NCBI RefSeq assembly: GCF_019797845.1
Contig: NZ_CP081864.1
Coordinates: forward strand, 806,001-870,000
Source: Symbiopectobacterium purcellii
GTDB taxonomy: Bacteria; Pseudomonadota; Gammaproteobacteria; Enterobacterales; Enterobacteriaceae
Direction: 5' to 3'
DNA: 64,000 bases
Part shown: piece after piece, positions 37,510-49,468 of the stretch
Numbering within the stretch: position 1 is the stretch's first letter
Layout of the letters: each line of letters starts with the position of its first letter
Notes under the pieces: generated by a model
Seen by the model: only the letters and a program-made list of their open reading frames with translations
Database searches by the model: none
Told to the model about the DNA's origin: nothing
Position numbers and translations under genes: made by a program

Positions 37510-38362
37510 TTTTCCTTCCGCAAGCGCTCACCGACGCCTGGCTGCTCGACGATATTCAGGGGGGCGATCTGACGACCCAAGCGCTCGGTATTGGCGCACA
37601 GCCGGGACATATCACCTTCTTTCATCGGCAGGGGGGGGTGCCAGTGGGATTGTCGCTGCACGACAGATGCTCACGTCACTCGGGGTGAGTGTGACGGCCT
37701 CGGTAAATGATGGCGAGTATGTGGTTGCCGGGCAGCCTTTGCTGTGTGCCAGCGGCTCAGCGGCGGCGCTGCATCAGGGATGGAAGGCGGTACAGAATGT
37801 ACTGGAATGGAGTTGCGGCGTATCTGGCTATCTGGCGCGCATGCTGGGACTGCTGCGCCAGCGCCATCCTGACGGGCATATCGCCTGCACGCGTAAAATG
37901 ATCCCCGGCACCAAGCTGCTTGCCACGCAGGCCGTGCAGGCCGCTGGCGGGTTGATTCATCGCGCTGGTTGCAGTGAGACCATCTTGCTGTTTGCCAATC
38001 ACCGCCGTTTTCTCGCGAATGCTAATGACTGGCCTGCCATGGTCAGCCAACTGCGCCGCCATGCGCCGGAACGAAAGATCGTGGTGGAGGCGGACACGCC
38101 GGATGAGGCGTTGGCCGCGCTGCTTGCGGCACCGGATTGCCTACAACTCGATAAATTTACCCCTGAGCAGGCGGCGAATATTGTCCGCCTCGCCCCGACC
38201 CTCGCGCCGGCCTGCACGCTGGCGCTGACTGGCGGCATCACGCTCGCCACCCTGCCGGATTATCTCGATTGTGGCATCACGCTGTTTGTGACCTCGGCGC
38301 CTTATTACGCGCCACCAGCGGATATCAAGGTGCGTCTGGAGCCAGACTCGCCGCATGAGTGA
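37506..38362 (+). pseudogene. modD: ModD (quinolinate-phosphoribosyltransferase-like), frameshifted
   Basis: ModD is a NadC-like protein of molybdenum-transport operons, of uncertain reaction. The N-terminus (MIFLPQALTDAWLLDDIQGG, GDLTTQALGIG) is read from the ATG at 37506, the rest (SGIVAARQMLTSLGVS, then ACTRKMIPGTKLLATQAVQAAGG, then LTGGITLATLPDYL) in the next frame to the stop at 38362. The two frames meet at a G8 tract (37631-37638); one G more or two fewer would restore an approximately 285-residue protein. The second-frame part retains the substrate-binding RK and the C-terminal TGGI motif. It could be a real loss, slippage-controlled expression or a homopolymer miscall. Confidence 0.85.
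37631..37638 (+). repeat. G8 tract at the modD frameshift
   Basis: Eight G residues exactly where the two modD reading frames must be joined. Tracts of this length are prone to slippage both in cells and in sequencing. Confidence 0.85.
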
Positions 38363-38386
38363 CAATAAAAAAAGGACATAATAACA

Positions 38387-40642
38387 ATGATATTCAAGAG
38401 AAATTATCTTTACACCGCGCTGTCGCTTGCTTTCGCGCATAACGCTGTTGCTGGGCTGGAAAGCGACACCATGACCGTGTGGTCGAGCCCGGTGCCTGCG
38501 GCTACCACCACGGTGCTTAACCAGGAAACCATACAAAAGCTGGATAAACGCAATGTGGCGCAGGCGCTGAGCGTGGTGCCTGGCGTGGTATTGCAAAAAT
38601 CGGGCGCACGCAATGAGCAGCAGGTCAAAGTGCGTGGCTTTGATAGCCGCCAGGTGCCGGTCTATTTTGACGGAGTACCGGTTTATGTTCCATATGATGG
38701 CAATCTGGATTTAGGACGCTTTCTCACCTCCGATCTGGCGTCGTTGGAAGTGTCCAAAGGCTATTCATCGTTGCTGCAAGGCCCGAATCAGATGGGCGGT
38801 GCCATCAATATTACCAGCAAAAAGCCAACCAAACCGCTGGAAGCCAGCGTGGGATATCGTCAGGGCTGGAGCCGCAGCAAAACCAACGCCTTCGACACCC
38901 AGGCATCCCTGGGTGCCAGTAATGACATGGGCTATATCCAGCTCAGCTGTAGTCGGGTAAAACAGGATTTCCTCGGCCTGCCGCGCAGCGTAGACAACCC
39001 GATTGCCGGTCAGAATGGCAAGATGATCAACTCTGCGGCGGATGATAAACGAGGGATCGTCAAAGTGGGCTTTACCCCGCGCGAAAATGACGAATACGTG
39101 TTTACCTACATCAATCAGGACGGCAGCAAAGAGAACCCTCCCTACTCGGGCACCAGCGGCCAGCAGTCCCGCTACTGGCAGTGGCCGCAGTATGACAAAG
39201 AGAGCTACTACTATCAGGGCACCACGCAGTTGGGCGATCGCTATACCCTGAAGAGCCGTCTCTATCGCGATACCTTCGAAAATACGCTGATGATGTATCA
39301 ATCGCTGGCCGACCTGAAGAACCGTAAAGGAAATTACAGTCATTACTCCGATTTCACTAACGGGGCTGGGCTGCAACTTGCTGCCGATGTGCGCACCAGT
39401 GATTTACTCTCGTTTGCAGTGAACTGGAAGGACGATGTGCATCGGGAACGGGGTGCTGTCGATGCGCCGTTTGATCGCTACAAAGATCGCACCTGGTCTT
39501 TGGCGAGTGAATACCAATGGGCTGCGGCCGATAATCTCGACGTGGTGGCCGGTATCAGCTATGACTGGCGCGACAGCCGTCAGGGCATGAAACACGAGAA
39601 AAGCGGCGATATTACCCATTACGCCAACAATAGCCAGAATGCCTTTAACTGGCAGTTGATGACCAAATATCACTTCGCCAATGAAGATACGCTGTCGCTC
39701 TCTTTCTCGGATCGTACGCGTTTCCCTACGCTCAAAGAGCGTTACACCACCTCGAAACCCGCTTATAACGGCCAGACGGTACTGGTGAACCCACACTTGA
39801 ACCCAGAACGGGCGCAAACGGTTGATGTGACCTGGAACGGCACCTTTACCCGCGACTGGGGCTATGATGTCAGCGTCTATTATAACCGCGTCAATGATGC
39901 GATTCTGGGGCATACCATTGATGCCAATACCCTGCAAAACCGTAACAGTGGGCGCGTGGACTACACCGGTCTGGATCTCGGTGTGAAAGGGCGTGTGACA
40001 GAGTTGCTGGACCTTGGCCTGAACTATGGCCTGATTCATGCGGATGTGAAACAGGATGAAGTCGGTAAAGTGACCGATTTGCCGACGCATACGCTGGTGG
40101 CATGGATGACCTTTAAGCCTTGGGAACCCTTAAGCCTCACCCTGTCGCAGGAGGCACGCTCCTCGGCTTACAACAGCAGTGACGCGAAACAGCGTGCTTC
40201 TGGCTTCACCGTGACCAATCTGCGTGCGGATTACGACGTGGGCCGTGGCGTTAGCGTCAATGCTTCGGTCAATAACCTGTTCGATACTGAGTATGCCTAT
40301 AACGACGGGTTCATTGAACAAGGGCGCAATTTCTGGGCGGGGATTGCCTGCAATACCATGGCGGGACGACTGGAAGATGATGCTGCACCGGCCTTGATGC
40401 ACGCGCAATCCCGCAACGGCTGGTTCTATCGCGTGTTGCAGGAGGGGGAGGTTTACGCGGGGGCCGCGTTTGATCTGTTGGAGCGACCTTACGGCCAATG
40501 GCCGCTCAGTCGCGTCCAAGATACCATTTTCGATCTGGCCGCCGACCGTGAGGCGTTGGAAGCGGTGTATCAGATTGAAACTTTGTCGAGTACCTGGCGG
40601 GAACAGATTCGGGATCGATTGGCACTGCTCGACCCACGTTGA
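38387..40642 (+). CDS. TonB-dependent receptor fused to C-terminal remnant of a MOSC (YiiM-like) protein
   Basis: 751 residues. It has a signal peptide (ends HNAVAG), a plug domain (VAQALSVVPGVVLQKSGARNEQQVKVRGFDS; GGAINITSKKP) and a 22-strand barrel ending FIEQGRNFWAGI at about residue 653. A normal receptor would finish there with an aromatic last residue within a few positions. Instead about 98 residues follow (NGWFYRVLQEGEV, then ERPYGQWPLSRV) that resemble the C-terminal end of MOSC-domain YiiM-type proteins. The gene therefore looks like a deletion fusion with a former downstream MOSC gene near 40341-40352. The receptor follows modD by 24 bases in the ModE-headed operon. A C-terminal extension could disturb barrel insertion. 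Confidence 0.85.
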   Translation: MIFKRNYLYTALSLAFAHNAVAGLESDTMTVWSSPVPAATTTVLNQETIQKLDKRNVAQALSVVPGVVLQKSGARNEQQVKVRGFDSRQVPVYFDGVPVYVPYDGNLDLGRFLTSDLASLEVSKGYSSLLQGPNQMGGAINITSKKPTKPLEASVGYRQGWSRSKTNAFDTQASLGASNDMGYIQLSCSRVKQDFLGLPRSVDNPIAGQNGKMINSAADDKRGIVKVGFTPRENDEYVFTYINQDGSKENPPYSGTSGQQSRYWQWPQYDKESYYYQGTTQLGDRYTLKSRLYRDTFENTLMMYQSLADLKNRKGNYSHYSDFTNGAGLQLAADVRTSDLLSFAVNWKDDVHRERGAVDAPFDRYKDRTWSLASEYQWAAADNLDVVAGISYDWRDSRQGMKHEKSGDITHYANNSQNAFNWQLMTKYHFANEDTLSLSFSDRTRFPTLKERYTTSKPAYNGQTVLVNPHLNPERAQTVDVTWNGTFTRDWGYDVSVYYNRVNDAILGHTIDANTLQNRNSGRVDYTGLDLGVKGRVTELLDLGLNYGLIHADVKQDEVGKVTDLPTHTLVAWMTFKPWEPLSLTLSQEARSSAYNSSDAKQRASGFTVTNLRADYDVGRGVSVNASVNNLFDTEYAYNDGFIEQGRNFWAGIACNTMAGRLEDDAAPALMHAQSRNGWFYRVLQEGEVYAGAAFDLLERPYGQWPLSRVQDTIFDLAADREALEAVYQIETLSSTWREQIRDRLALLDPR

Positions 40643-40765
40643 GCGCGAAGACACTGAGACAAGGATGTTTTTATTGCCACGTTTTATGCTGGCTGTGGGG
40701 CGGTGTGAACGTTTTATTAATGCGTGATAATCATCACAATAAAACGAAAATCAAACATCCCCCGC

Positions 40766-40794
40766 TTGCAAGGTATACCGGGTTATGGTGTATT
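40766..40794 (+). promoter_or_regulatory. Possible bgl operon promoter
   Basis: TTGCAA (40766-40771) and TGTATT (40789-40794) are separated by 17 bases and lie just upstream of the RAT/terminator leader. The hexamer matches are moderate. Confidence 0.4.
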
Positions 40795-40803
40795 CTCAGG
40801 CAT

Positions 40804-40836
40804 GGATTGTTACTGTTTGAATAACAGGCAAAACCT
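40804..40836 (+). promoter_or_regulatory. Ribonucleic antiterminator (RAT) for BglG
   Basis: GGATTGTTACTG...CAGGCAAAACCT is the classic RAT motif bound by BglG/LicT-family antiterminators. It overlaps the left arm of the terminator at 40827-40876, so RAT folding and terminator folding are mutually exclusive. BglG itself is encoded immediately downstream. Confidence 0.9.
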
Positions 40837-40876
40837 AAAAGAGATACAAGACTCTTTTATGTTTTGCCTTTTTTTT
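40827..40876 (+). terminator. Leader terminator of the bgl operon
   Basis: AGGCAAAAC (40827-40835) pairs with GTTTTGCCT (40861-40869), with an inner AAAGAG/CTCTTT pairing, and is followed by a T8 run (40869-40876). It is a Rho-independent terminator upstream of bglG that the RAT structure overrides when substrate is present. Confidence 0.9.
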
Positions 40877-40885
40877 GGGTGGAAT

Positions 40886-41713
40886 ATGAGAATACAACGG
40901 GTTCTGAATAACAATGTCATCGTTGCTCGCGATTTTAGCGGCAAGGAGTGCGTTGTTATTGGAAAAGGCGTTGGTTTTAACAAAAAAGCCGATGACCTGG
41001 TCGATGAAGCCTGTATTCAAAAAATATTTCGGCTCGATGAAGAAAACAGCATCGATAAAACCAGTGAGGCATTTAAAGATGTTCCTGATGCGCTGTTTAA
41101 TATTGTTCTCGATATCGTTAAGCAGGCAACCAGCAAACTTGACAGAAAAATTCACAAAAGCGTTTATGCCTCTCTGCTCGACCACTTGAGTTTTGCTATT
41201 GAAAGAACCCGGCAGGGTACTTATGTCGAAAATATGCTGCTGTGGGATATCAAGCGTCTTTACCGCAATGAGTTTACTATCGGCCAATGGGCGATTGCAG
41301 AAATTAATGCCCAACTCCACGTGGCGTTGCCTGAAGACGAAGCCGGATTTATTGCCCTGCATCTGCTGAACTCGCAGAAAGACGGCGCTATGCCGGATAT
41401 AAAAGCGGTGTCGAAAGTGATTCAGGATATTCTGAATATTGTTAAATACCATTTCAAAATCGAATATGAAGAAGACTCAATAAATTTCCAACGGTTTGTT
41501 ACTCACCTGAAATTTTTCGCGCATCGCTTGCTGAGTAATACGTATGTCACTAGCGATGACAGTTCGTTGCATGATGTTGTGGCGTTAAAATACTCTGCCT
41601 CCTATGAATGCGCCAAACGTGTGAATAAATTTATCAGCCATGATTATGGCCGCTCGCTAACCGACGATGAAATGATGTTTCTGTCTATACATATTGAACA
41701 TGTGAGGAAATAA
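40886..41713 (+). CDS. bglG: BglG-family transcriptional antiterminator
   Basis: 275-residue RNA-binding antiterminator: N-terminal CAT domain (MRIQRVLNNNVIVA, GKECVVIGKGVGF) and two PRD domains with the phosphorylatable histidines (DHLSFAIER; ALHLLNSQ; SIHIEHVR). The ATG at 40886 is chosen because the CAT domain starts there; the open frame runs back through the terminator. It is followed by the PTS permease. It is expected to be inhibited by BglF phosphorylation without substrate. Confidence 0.93.
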   Translation: MRIQRVLNNNVIVARDFSGKECVVIGKGVGFNKKADDLVDEACIQKIFRLDEENSIDKTSEAFKDVPDALFNIVLDIVKQATSKLDRKIHKSVYASLLDHLSFAIERTRQGTYVENMLLWDIKRLYRNEFTIGQWAIAEINAQLHVALPEDEAGFIALHLLNSQKDGAMPDIKAVSKVIQDILNIVKYHFKIEYEEDSINFQRFVTHLKFFAHRLLSNTYVTSDDSSLHDVVALKYSASYECAKRVNKFISHDYGRSLTDDEMMFLSIHIEHVRK

Positions 41714-41735
41714 CGTTTAAAGACCATTCTCATGA

Positions 41736-45220
<3,485 letters not shown>

Positions 45221-45238
45221 GGTGTGAATGCGGCTATT

Positions 45239-45262
45239 ACGGGTGAGTCATTTCTCGCCCGT
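45239..45262 (+). terminator. Hairpin after the bgl operon
   Basis: ACGGGTGAG pairs with CTCGCCCGT around TCATTT (nine pairs, one G-U). No U-tract follows, so it is a probable but not textbook terminator. Confidence 0.45.
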
Positions 45263-45358
45263 GATCGTCGTGAATGACAACATTTACCGTTGCCATTGAA
45301 TAAGCCGATAAGGACGGATGATTAGAATCATTGCGGATACATTTCAGAGCCTGCACTG

Positions 45359-46264
45359 ATGAAAAAGTCTACGATAACCCCCACTCCCCATGATGCCATG
45401 TTCAAGCAGTTCTTGACTCATCCAGACACCGCAAGAGATTTCATGCAGCTGCATTTGCCCAACCACTTACGGAAATATTGCGATCTGGATACGCTAAAAT
45501 TGGAGTCCGGATCTTTCATTGAAGATAATCTGCGGGCGTATTACAGCGACGTGCTTTACAGCGTGCAGACAACGGTAGGGGAAGGGTATATCCATGTGCT
45601 GATTGAACACCAGAGTTCACCGGATAAGATGATGGCGTTCAGATTGATGCGATATGCTATTGCCGCGATGCAACGACATCTCGATGCGGGTTATAAAACG
45701 CTACCGCTCGTTATCCCGATGGTGTTTTACGCCGGTGAAACAAGCCCATATCCCTATCCGCTTAACTGGTTGCAGCTGTTTGACGATCCGGTAGTTGCTT
45801 ATCGACTCTACACCGAAAATTTCTATCTGATTGATGTCACCGTCATTCCCGATGATGAAATTATGCAACATCGCAGTATGGCTGCGCTGACGTTGGTGCA
45901 GAAGCATATCCGTCAGCGAGATTTGATTGAGCTAATGGACAGATTGGTGACAATTATGCTGACAAATAGCATGACCAGACAACAGGTCAGATCGCTGATA
46001 AACTACATGGTACAGATGGGTAATACGGCGGATGCCGATACTTATGTGAGGCAACTGGCACAACGGGTGCCGCAACATGGAGATGAACTGATGACCATAG
46101 CGGAACAGTTGGAGCAAAAAGGCATTGAGAAAGGCATCGAAAAAGGCGAACGCGAAGCCCGATTAAAAATCGCCCGGGCGATGCTGCAAAAAGGAATGGA
46201 TCACTTCATCATCATGGAAATGACCAGCCTTACTGAAGACGATCTGGCGCAACTTCATCATTGA
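45359..46264 (+). CDS. Rpn/YhgA-family recombination-promoting nuclease
   Basis: 301 residues of the Rpn (transposase_31, PD-(D/E)XK) family. The start HDAMFKQFLTHPDTARDFMQLHLP is characteristic; the nuclease core contains YYSDVLYSV and VLIEHQSSPDKMMAFRLMRYAIAAM (E..Q/K catalytic pattern). A C-terminal repeat KGIEKGIEKGEREA precedes the last 40 residues, typical of the family. A close paralogue lies at 59739-60644, and both share the sequence just upstream of the ATG. Confidence 0.9.
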   Translation: MKKSTITPTPHDAMFKQFLTHPDTARDFMQLHLPNHLRKYCDLDTLKLESGSFIEDNLRAYYSDVLYSVQTTVGEGYIHVLIEHQSSPDKMMAFRLMRYAIAAMQRHLDAGYKTLPLVIPMVFYAGETSPYPYPLNWLQLFDDPVVAYRLYTENFYLIDVTVIPDDEIMQHRSMAALTLVQKHIRQRDLIELMDRLVTIMLTNSMTRQQVRSLINYMVQMGNTADADTYVRQLAQRVPQHGDELMTIAEQLEQKGIEKGIEKGEREARLKIARAMLQKGMDHFIIMEMTSLTEDDLAQLHH

Positions 46265-46275
46265 TGCACTGTGCC

Positions 46276-46312
46276 GCGTAGCAGGCTACTACGGATTTAA
46301 ACCGTGCTACGC
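46276..46312. terminator. Hairpin between convergent Rpn gene and cbpM
   Basis: GCGTAGCA and TGCTACGC form a perfect eight-base stem with a long loop. It lies between convergent genes and is followed shortly by GGTTTTAT on the plus strand. Probable bidirectional terminator. Confidence 0.45.
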
Positions 46313-46324
46313 AGGCTGGTTTTA

Positions 46325-46630
46325 TCAAACATGTGAAATAAAGCGGAACAGACGCTGTTGCAGTCGTCGGTTTTCTTGGCGCAACTGCGCGTTCTCTTCC
46401 AATAATGTCAGGGCTACGGCGATGCCGTGCCAATCTAACGCTAACTCCCTTCTTAAACGCAGGGCGCGTTGCATAATCGCGGCTGCACGATCGTCAAATT
46501 GCCAGCATGAGTGTTCATCTTCATGCGGTTCAATCACCCCGAGGCCGACAATTTCATTCAGTTCATCTTCCGAAACGCCGGTATGTAGGCAAAACTCAGT
46601 AACGGTAAAGGTGATGGTTACTGTAGACAT
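46325..46630 (-). CDS. cbpM: Chaperone modulator CbpM
   Basis: 101-residue modulator that binds and inhibits the J-domain protein CbpA. Family start [34 protein letters not shown] is clear (split at LHTG/VSED). Its ATG at 46630 overlaps the cbpA stop (TAATG), as in E. coli. The gene is intact although cbpA is frameshifted. Confidence 0.92.
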   Translation of the reverse strand: MSTVTITFTVTEFCLHTGVSEDELNEIVGLGVIEPHEDEHSCWQFDDRAAAIMQRALRLRRELALDWHGIAVALTLLEENAQLRQENRRLQQRLFRFISHV

Positions 46631-47557
46631 TATGATTTCCCCCATGTTTTGCGAGGATCAAAGGAGGGTTGGGCGTCTGCCAACTGTTGCCACAGGGTGC
46701 TGGTGTTGTCATCCGGTTTCGGTGGCATCACGATTTTTATCACGGCGTACAGATCGCCTGTATGGTGTTTACCGATAAGCCCCTTGCCTTTGATACGTAA
46801 CCGTTGGCCTGCTTGGCTGCCCGCAGGGATCGTCAGCAGAATGCTCTCTTTCAGGGTCGGTACGGTGACCTTTGCGCCCAGCGCTGCTTCCCAAGGGGCA
46901 AGCGGGACGACGATTTCCAAATCGTGGTCCACGATATCGAACAGCGGATGCGGCGCGATATGGATAACCAACCACAGATCGCCATTCGGTCCGCCATGCT
47001 CACCCGGCACGCCCTGACCTTTGAGGCGAATGCGCTGGCCGTTGCCCACGCCTGCTGGTATTTTCACATTGAGCGTTTTAGGTATTTCCTGCTCTACCAT
47101 GCCGAAGGCGTTATACACCGGTAACCGGTAACCGGTAACTGATGGTTTGATTATGCTCGCTGAGGGTTTCTTCGAGGAATACCGCAACTTCGATTTCAAT
47201 GTCATGACCACGGGTCGCGCGGGACTGCTGTGACTGGCGTGCGTGCTGACCAAAGATAGAGGAAAAGAGATCCTCAACGTCTTCATCCTTATAACGCTGG
47301 CCACTTTCCTGTTGCGGTTGTCGGGTGAACGGCGGATCATTACGATGTTGCCACAGTTGGTCATACTCTGCTCGCCGCTGTTCGTCACTCAGCACTTCCC
47401 AGGCTTCAGCCACGGCTTTAAACCGTGCTTCGGCGTCGGGCTCTTTACTGACATCCGGGTGGTATTTGCGGGCCAATCGACGATAGGCGGTCTTAATGGT
47501 CTTGAGATCGTCTGTCGATTTTACGCCCATGATGGCGTAATAATCCTTTAATTCCAT
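46630..47557 (-). pseudogene. cbpA: DnaJ-like co-chaperone CbpA, frameshifted by a 7-bp repeat
   Basis: CbpA is a DnaJ homologue and DNA-binding co-chaperone. The J-domain ([15 protein letters not shown] in RKYHPDVS) and linker are read from 47557 to TISYRLPV, then a stop follows in this frame at 47111-47113. The C-terminal domains ([18 protein letters not shown] ... WGKS) continue in another frame to 46630. At the junction the 7-mer ACCGGTA occurs three times in tandem (47117-47137). Removing one copy gives [12 protein letters not shown], the normal CbpA sequence. The present allele yields only the J-domain and G/F-like part. The ATG 47557 is preferred over 47575 by homology. Confidence 0.93.
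47117..47137. repeat. Three tandem 7-bp copies at the cbpA frameshift
   Basis: The unit ACCGGTA is repeated three times without mismatch, plus two bases of a fourth copy. Each copy changes the frame by one, so two copies restore cbpA and three break it. This is a simple-sequence repeat capable of slippage. Confidence 0.95.
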
Positions 47558-47687
47558 AACGTAATCTCGCGTCATTCAATCGGTAAATGGGATTCCTGCG
47601 CGTGTTTTCACCGCTAAGTGTAGGATAATCCCATGCAATGTATATCTCCACTGCAAGCCACCGGAACGATAACCGCACTAAACGTAA

Positions 47688-47711
47688 TGCATTGATTATC
47701 ATTTTTATTTG
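47688..47711. promoter_or_regulatory. Probable Fur box upstream of the ECF sigma gene
   Basis: TGCATTGATTATCATTTTTA-like sequence; the core TGATTATCATT matches the Fur consensus TGATAATCATT with one mismatch. It lies about 125 bases before the sigma factor start and supports iron control of the operon. Confidence 0.6.
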
Positions 47712-47831
47712 CTGGAAACGGTTGATAACATCAGCAATAATTGCCGTCCGTTCAGCCCATGCTTCCCGCGTTGTTGCTCAGGATCCTTGCGCGGTTCGGC
47801 ACCGTTTTACTACCGTTCGGGGCTCGACGTC

Positions 47832-48347
47832 ATGACCGACAAAAGCAAGGATCTCGCCGCGTTATACCTCACTGAGCATGAGCGTCTGGAACGACAGATC
47901 CGGCGCAGAGTGGGGTGTCGAAATATCGCCAGTGACCTGGTGCAGGATATTTTTCTGCGCTTGTGGGAAAAGGCTGTTGAGTGGAAAGGTGACTCTGCCG
48001 CCTATCTCACCCGCTGTGCGCGTAATGCGGCCATTGACCATTTGCGGGCGGAAAAAACCAAAGCAGACTACCTTCAAGGCGTGCTGCCTGAGCACTACGC
48101 TGAGGAAGTCGAGTCGCCGCAAGACATTGTGTCTGCCCAGCAGAACATCCATCATATCGATGAAATCCTGGCTGCCTTACCGCAAAAAACGCGGCATATC
48201 TTTTTGCTCAATCGGGTTCATGGTCGCAGCTTTTCGGAAATCGCGGCGGTGATGGGAATTTCATCACGCGCGGTGGCAAAACACATGGCGCGGGCCGTAG
48301 CTGCCTGCGAAGCGCGCATAGGAGGCGAGCACGATGACACCGACTGA
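47832..48347 (+). CDS. FecI-like ECF RNA polymerase sigma factor
   Basis: 171-residue ECF sigma factor of the iron-starvation group. Region 2 contains DLVQDIFLRLWEK and YLTRCARNAAIDHLRAEK; region 4 contains LPQKTRHIFLLNRVHGRSFSEIAAVMGISSRAVAKH. I choose the ATG at 47832 because the family begins there; the frame is open to 47709. The stop overlaps the anti-sigma gene by 14 bases. It is expected to transcribe the receptor gene downstream when the receptor binds its siderophore. Confidence 0.92.
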   Translation: MTDKSKDLAALYLTEHERLERQIRRRVGCRNIASDLVQDIFLRLWEKAVEWKGDSAAYLTRCARNAAIDHLRAEKTKADYLQGVLPEHYAEEVESPQDIVSAQQNIHHIDEILAALPQKTRHIFLLNRVHGRSFSEIAAVMGISSRAVAKHMARAVAACEARIGGEHDDTD

Positions 48348-49308
48348 GATCCAGATCCGCGAACAAGCGCGCGACTGGTTTATTACTCTGCGGGATAATC
48401 CTTCGCGCGCTCAACGTGCCGCCTGCGACCAGTGGCGACAGAGCAACCCTGTGCACGATGAAGCGTATCGCGCGGTCGAGGCGGTATGGCAGGCAACCGC
48501 TGCTCCGGGCAAGCGACTGGCAGAAAAGGAGTCCGATGCGTTGGCGGTTTATCTCACGGCAATCAAACAGGAAAAACGCCATCAACGCGCAAGGCGGTGG
48601 TTGGTCTCGGCCTGCGCTTGCTGTGCATTGGTGCTGGCGGGAGTGCTTTGGCTGGAAAATCCTTACTGGATGCAGGATGTTACGGCAAGCTATGTGGCGA
48701 GCAAAGGCGAACGTCGAGACATAACGCTGGCAGATGGCTCACGGGTATTGCTGGATGCGGATAGTGCGTTCGACGTTGACGTTACGCCGCAAGGGCGGCG
48801 CGTTCACTTGCTGCGCGGTGCCGCTTTTTTTGATGTCACGCCTTCGCAAACGCCCTTTGTGGTGGCGACGGCAGCGGGTGATGTGCGGGTGCTTGGTACC
48901 CAATTTGATGTACGTATGATGGATAACGCGGCTCTGGTGACCCTGGCAAAGGGGAGTGTCGCGGTGACAGCGGGTGGGTCTGTGACCCCCATCCTGCTTA
49001 AACCCGGACAGCAGGTATGGTTTAGCGCCAGCGGAACCCATGCACCTGTCAGCGTGAATGTTGCAGACGAAATGGCGTGGCGCGAGGGACGTTATGTGTT
49101 CTACCGCGCTCGGCTAGCGGATGTGGTACGTGAGGTGGAACGCTATCGTCCCGGTCGTATTCTCATCCCGTCATCGGCGTTGGCCAATCAAACGGTGACT
49201 GGCAGCTTTTTGCTGGTGGATAGCGAGGCGGCATTGGCGTCGTTGCAGGCCAGTGTCGGGTTTCAGATGCGCAAAGTCACTGAACGGCTGGTGATTCTCT
49301 CTCCATAA
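48334..49308 (+). CDS. FecR-like anti-sigma factor/sigma regulator
   Basis: 324 residues: an N-terminal cytoplasmic DUF4880 region (REQARDWFITLRDNPSRAQRAACDQWRQSNPVHDEAY), a single membrane segment about 90-110, a periplasmic FecR domain (GERRDITLADGSRVLLDADSAFDV) and a C-terminal STN-interacting domain (VTGSFLLVDSEAALASL). It receives the signal from the receptor at 49469-51910 and controls the sigma factor. Confidence 0.93.
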   Translation: MTPTEIQIREQARDWFITLRDNPSRAQRAACDQWRQSNPVHDEAYRAVEAVWQATAAPGKRLAEKESDALAVYLTAIKQEKRHQRARRWLVSACACCALVLAGVLWLENPYWMQDVTASYVASKGERRDITLADGSRVLLDADSAFDVDVTPQGRRVHLLRGAAFFDVTPSQTPFVVATAAGDVRVLGTQFDVRMMDNAALVTLAKGSVAVTAGGSVTPILLKPGQQVWFSASGTHAPVSVNVADEMAWREGRYVFYRARLADVVREVERYRPGRILIPSSALANQTVTGSFLLVDSEAALASLQASVGFQMRKVTERLVILSP

Positions 49309-49405
49309 AATAGTATGTTTTACAATGTGTTGTGATTTTTTGATTAAAAAATTCATTTTCAGGGTTCAGTGATCCGTTTTCTCATTCGTGAACGTAGTGA
49401 GAGTG

Positions 49406-49428
49406 CAAATGATAATTACTATTATTAA
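49406..49428. promoter_or_regulatory. Probable Fur box before the siderophore receptor
   Basis: AAATGATAATTACTATTATT resembles the Fur palindrome (6-1-6 pattern of NAT repeats) and lies about 40 bases before the receptor start. It suggests a second, Fur- and sigma-controlled promoter for the receptor. Confidence 0.6.
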
Positions 49429-49468
49429 CGCGCTCGCAGTTCATGACACGAGATAAGGATCTCTTCTA

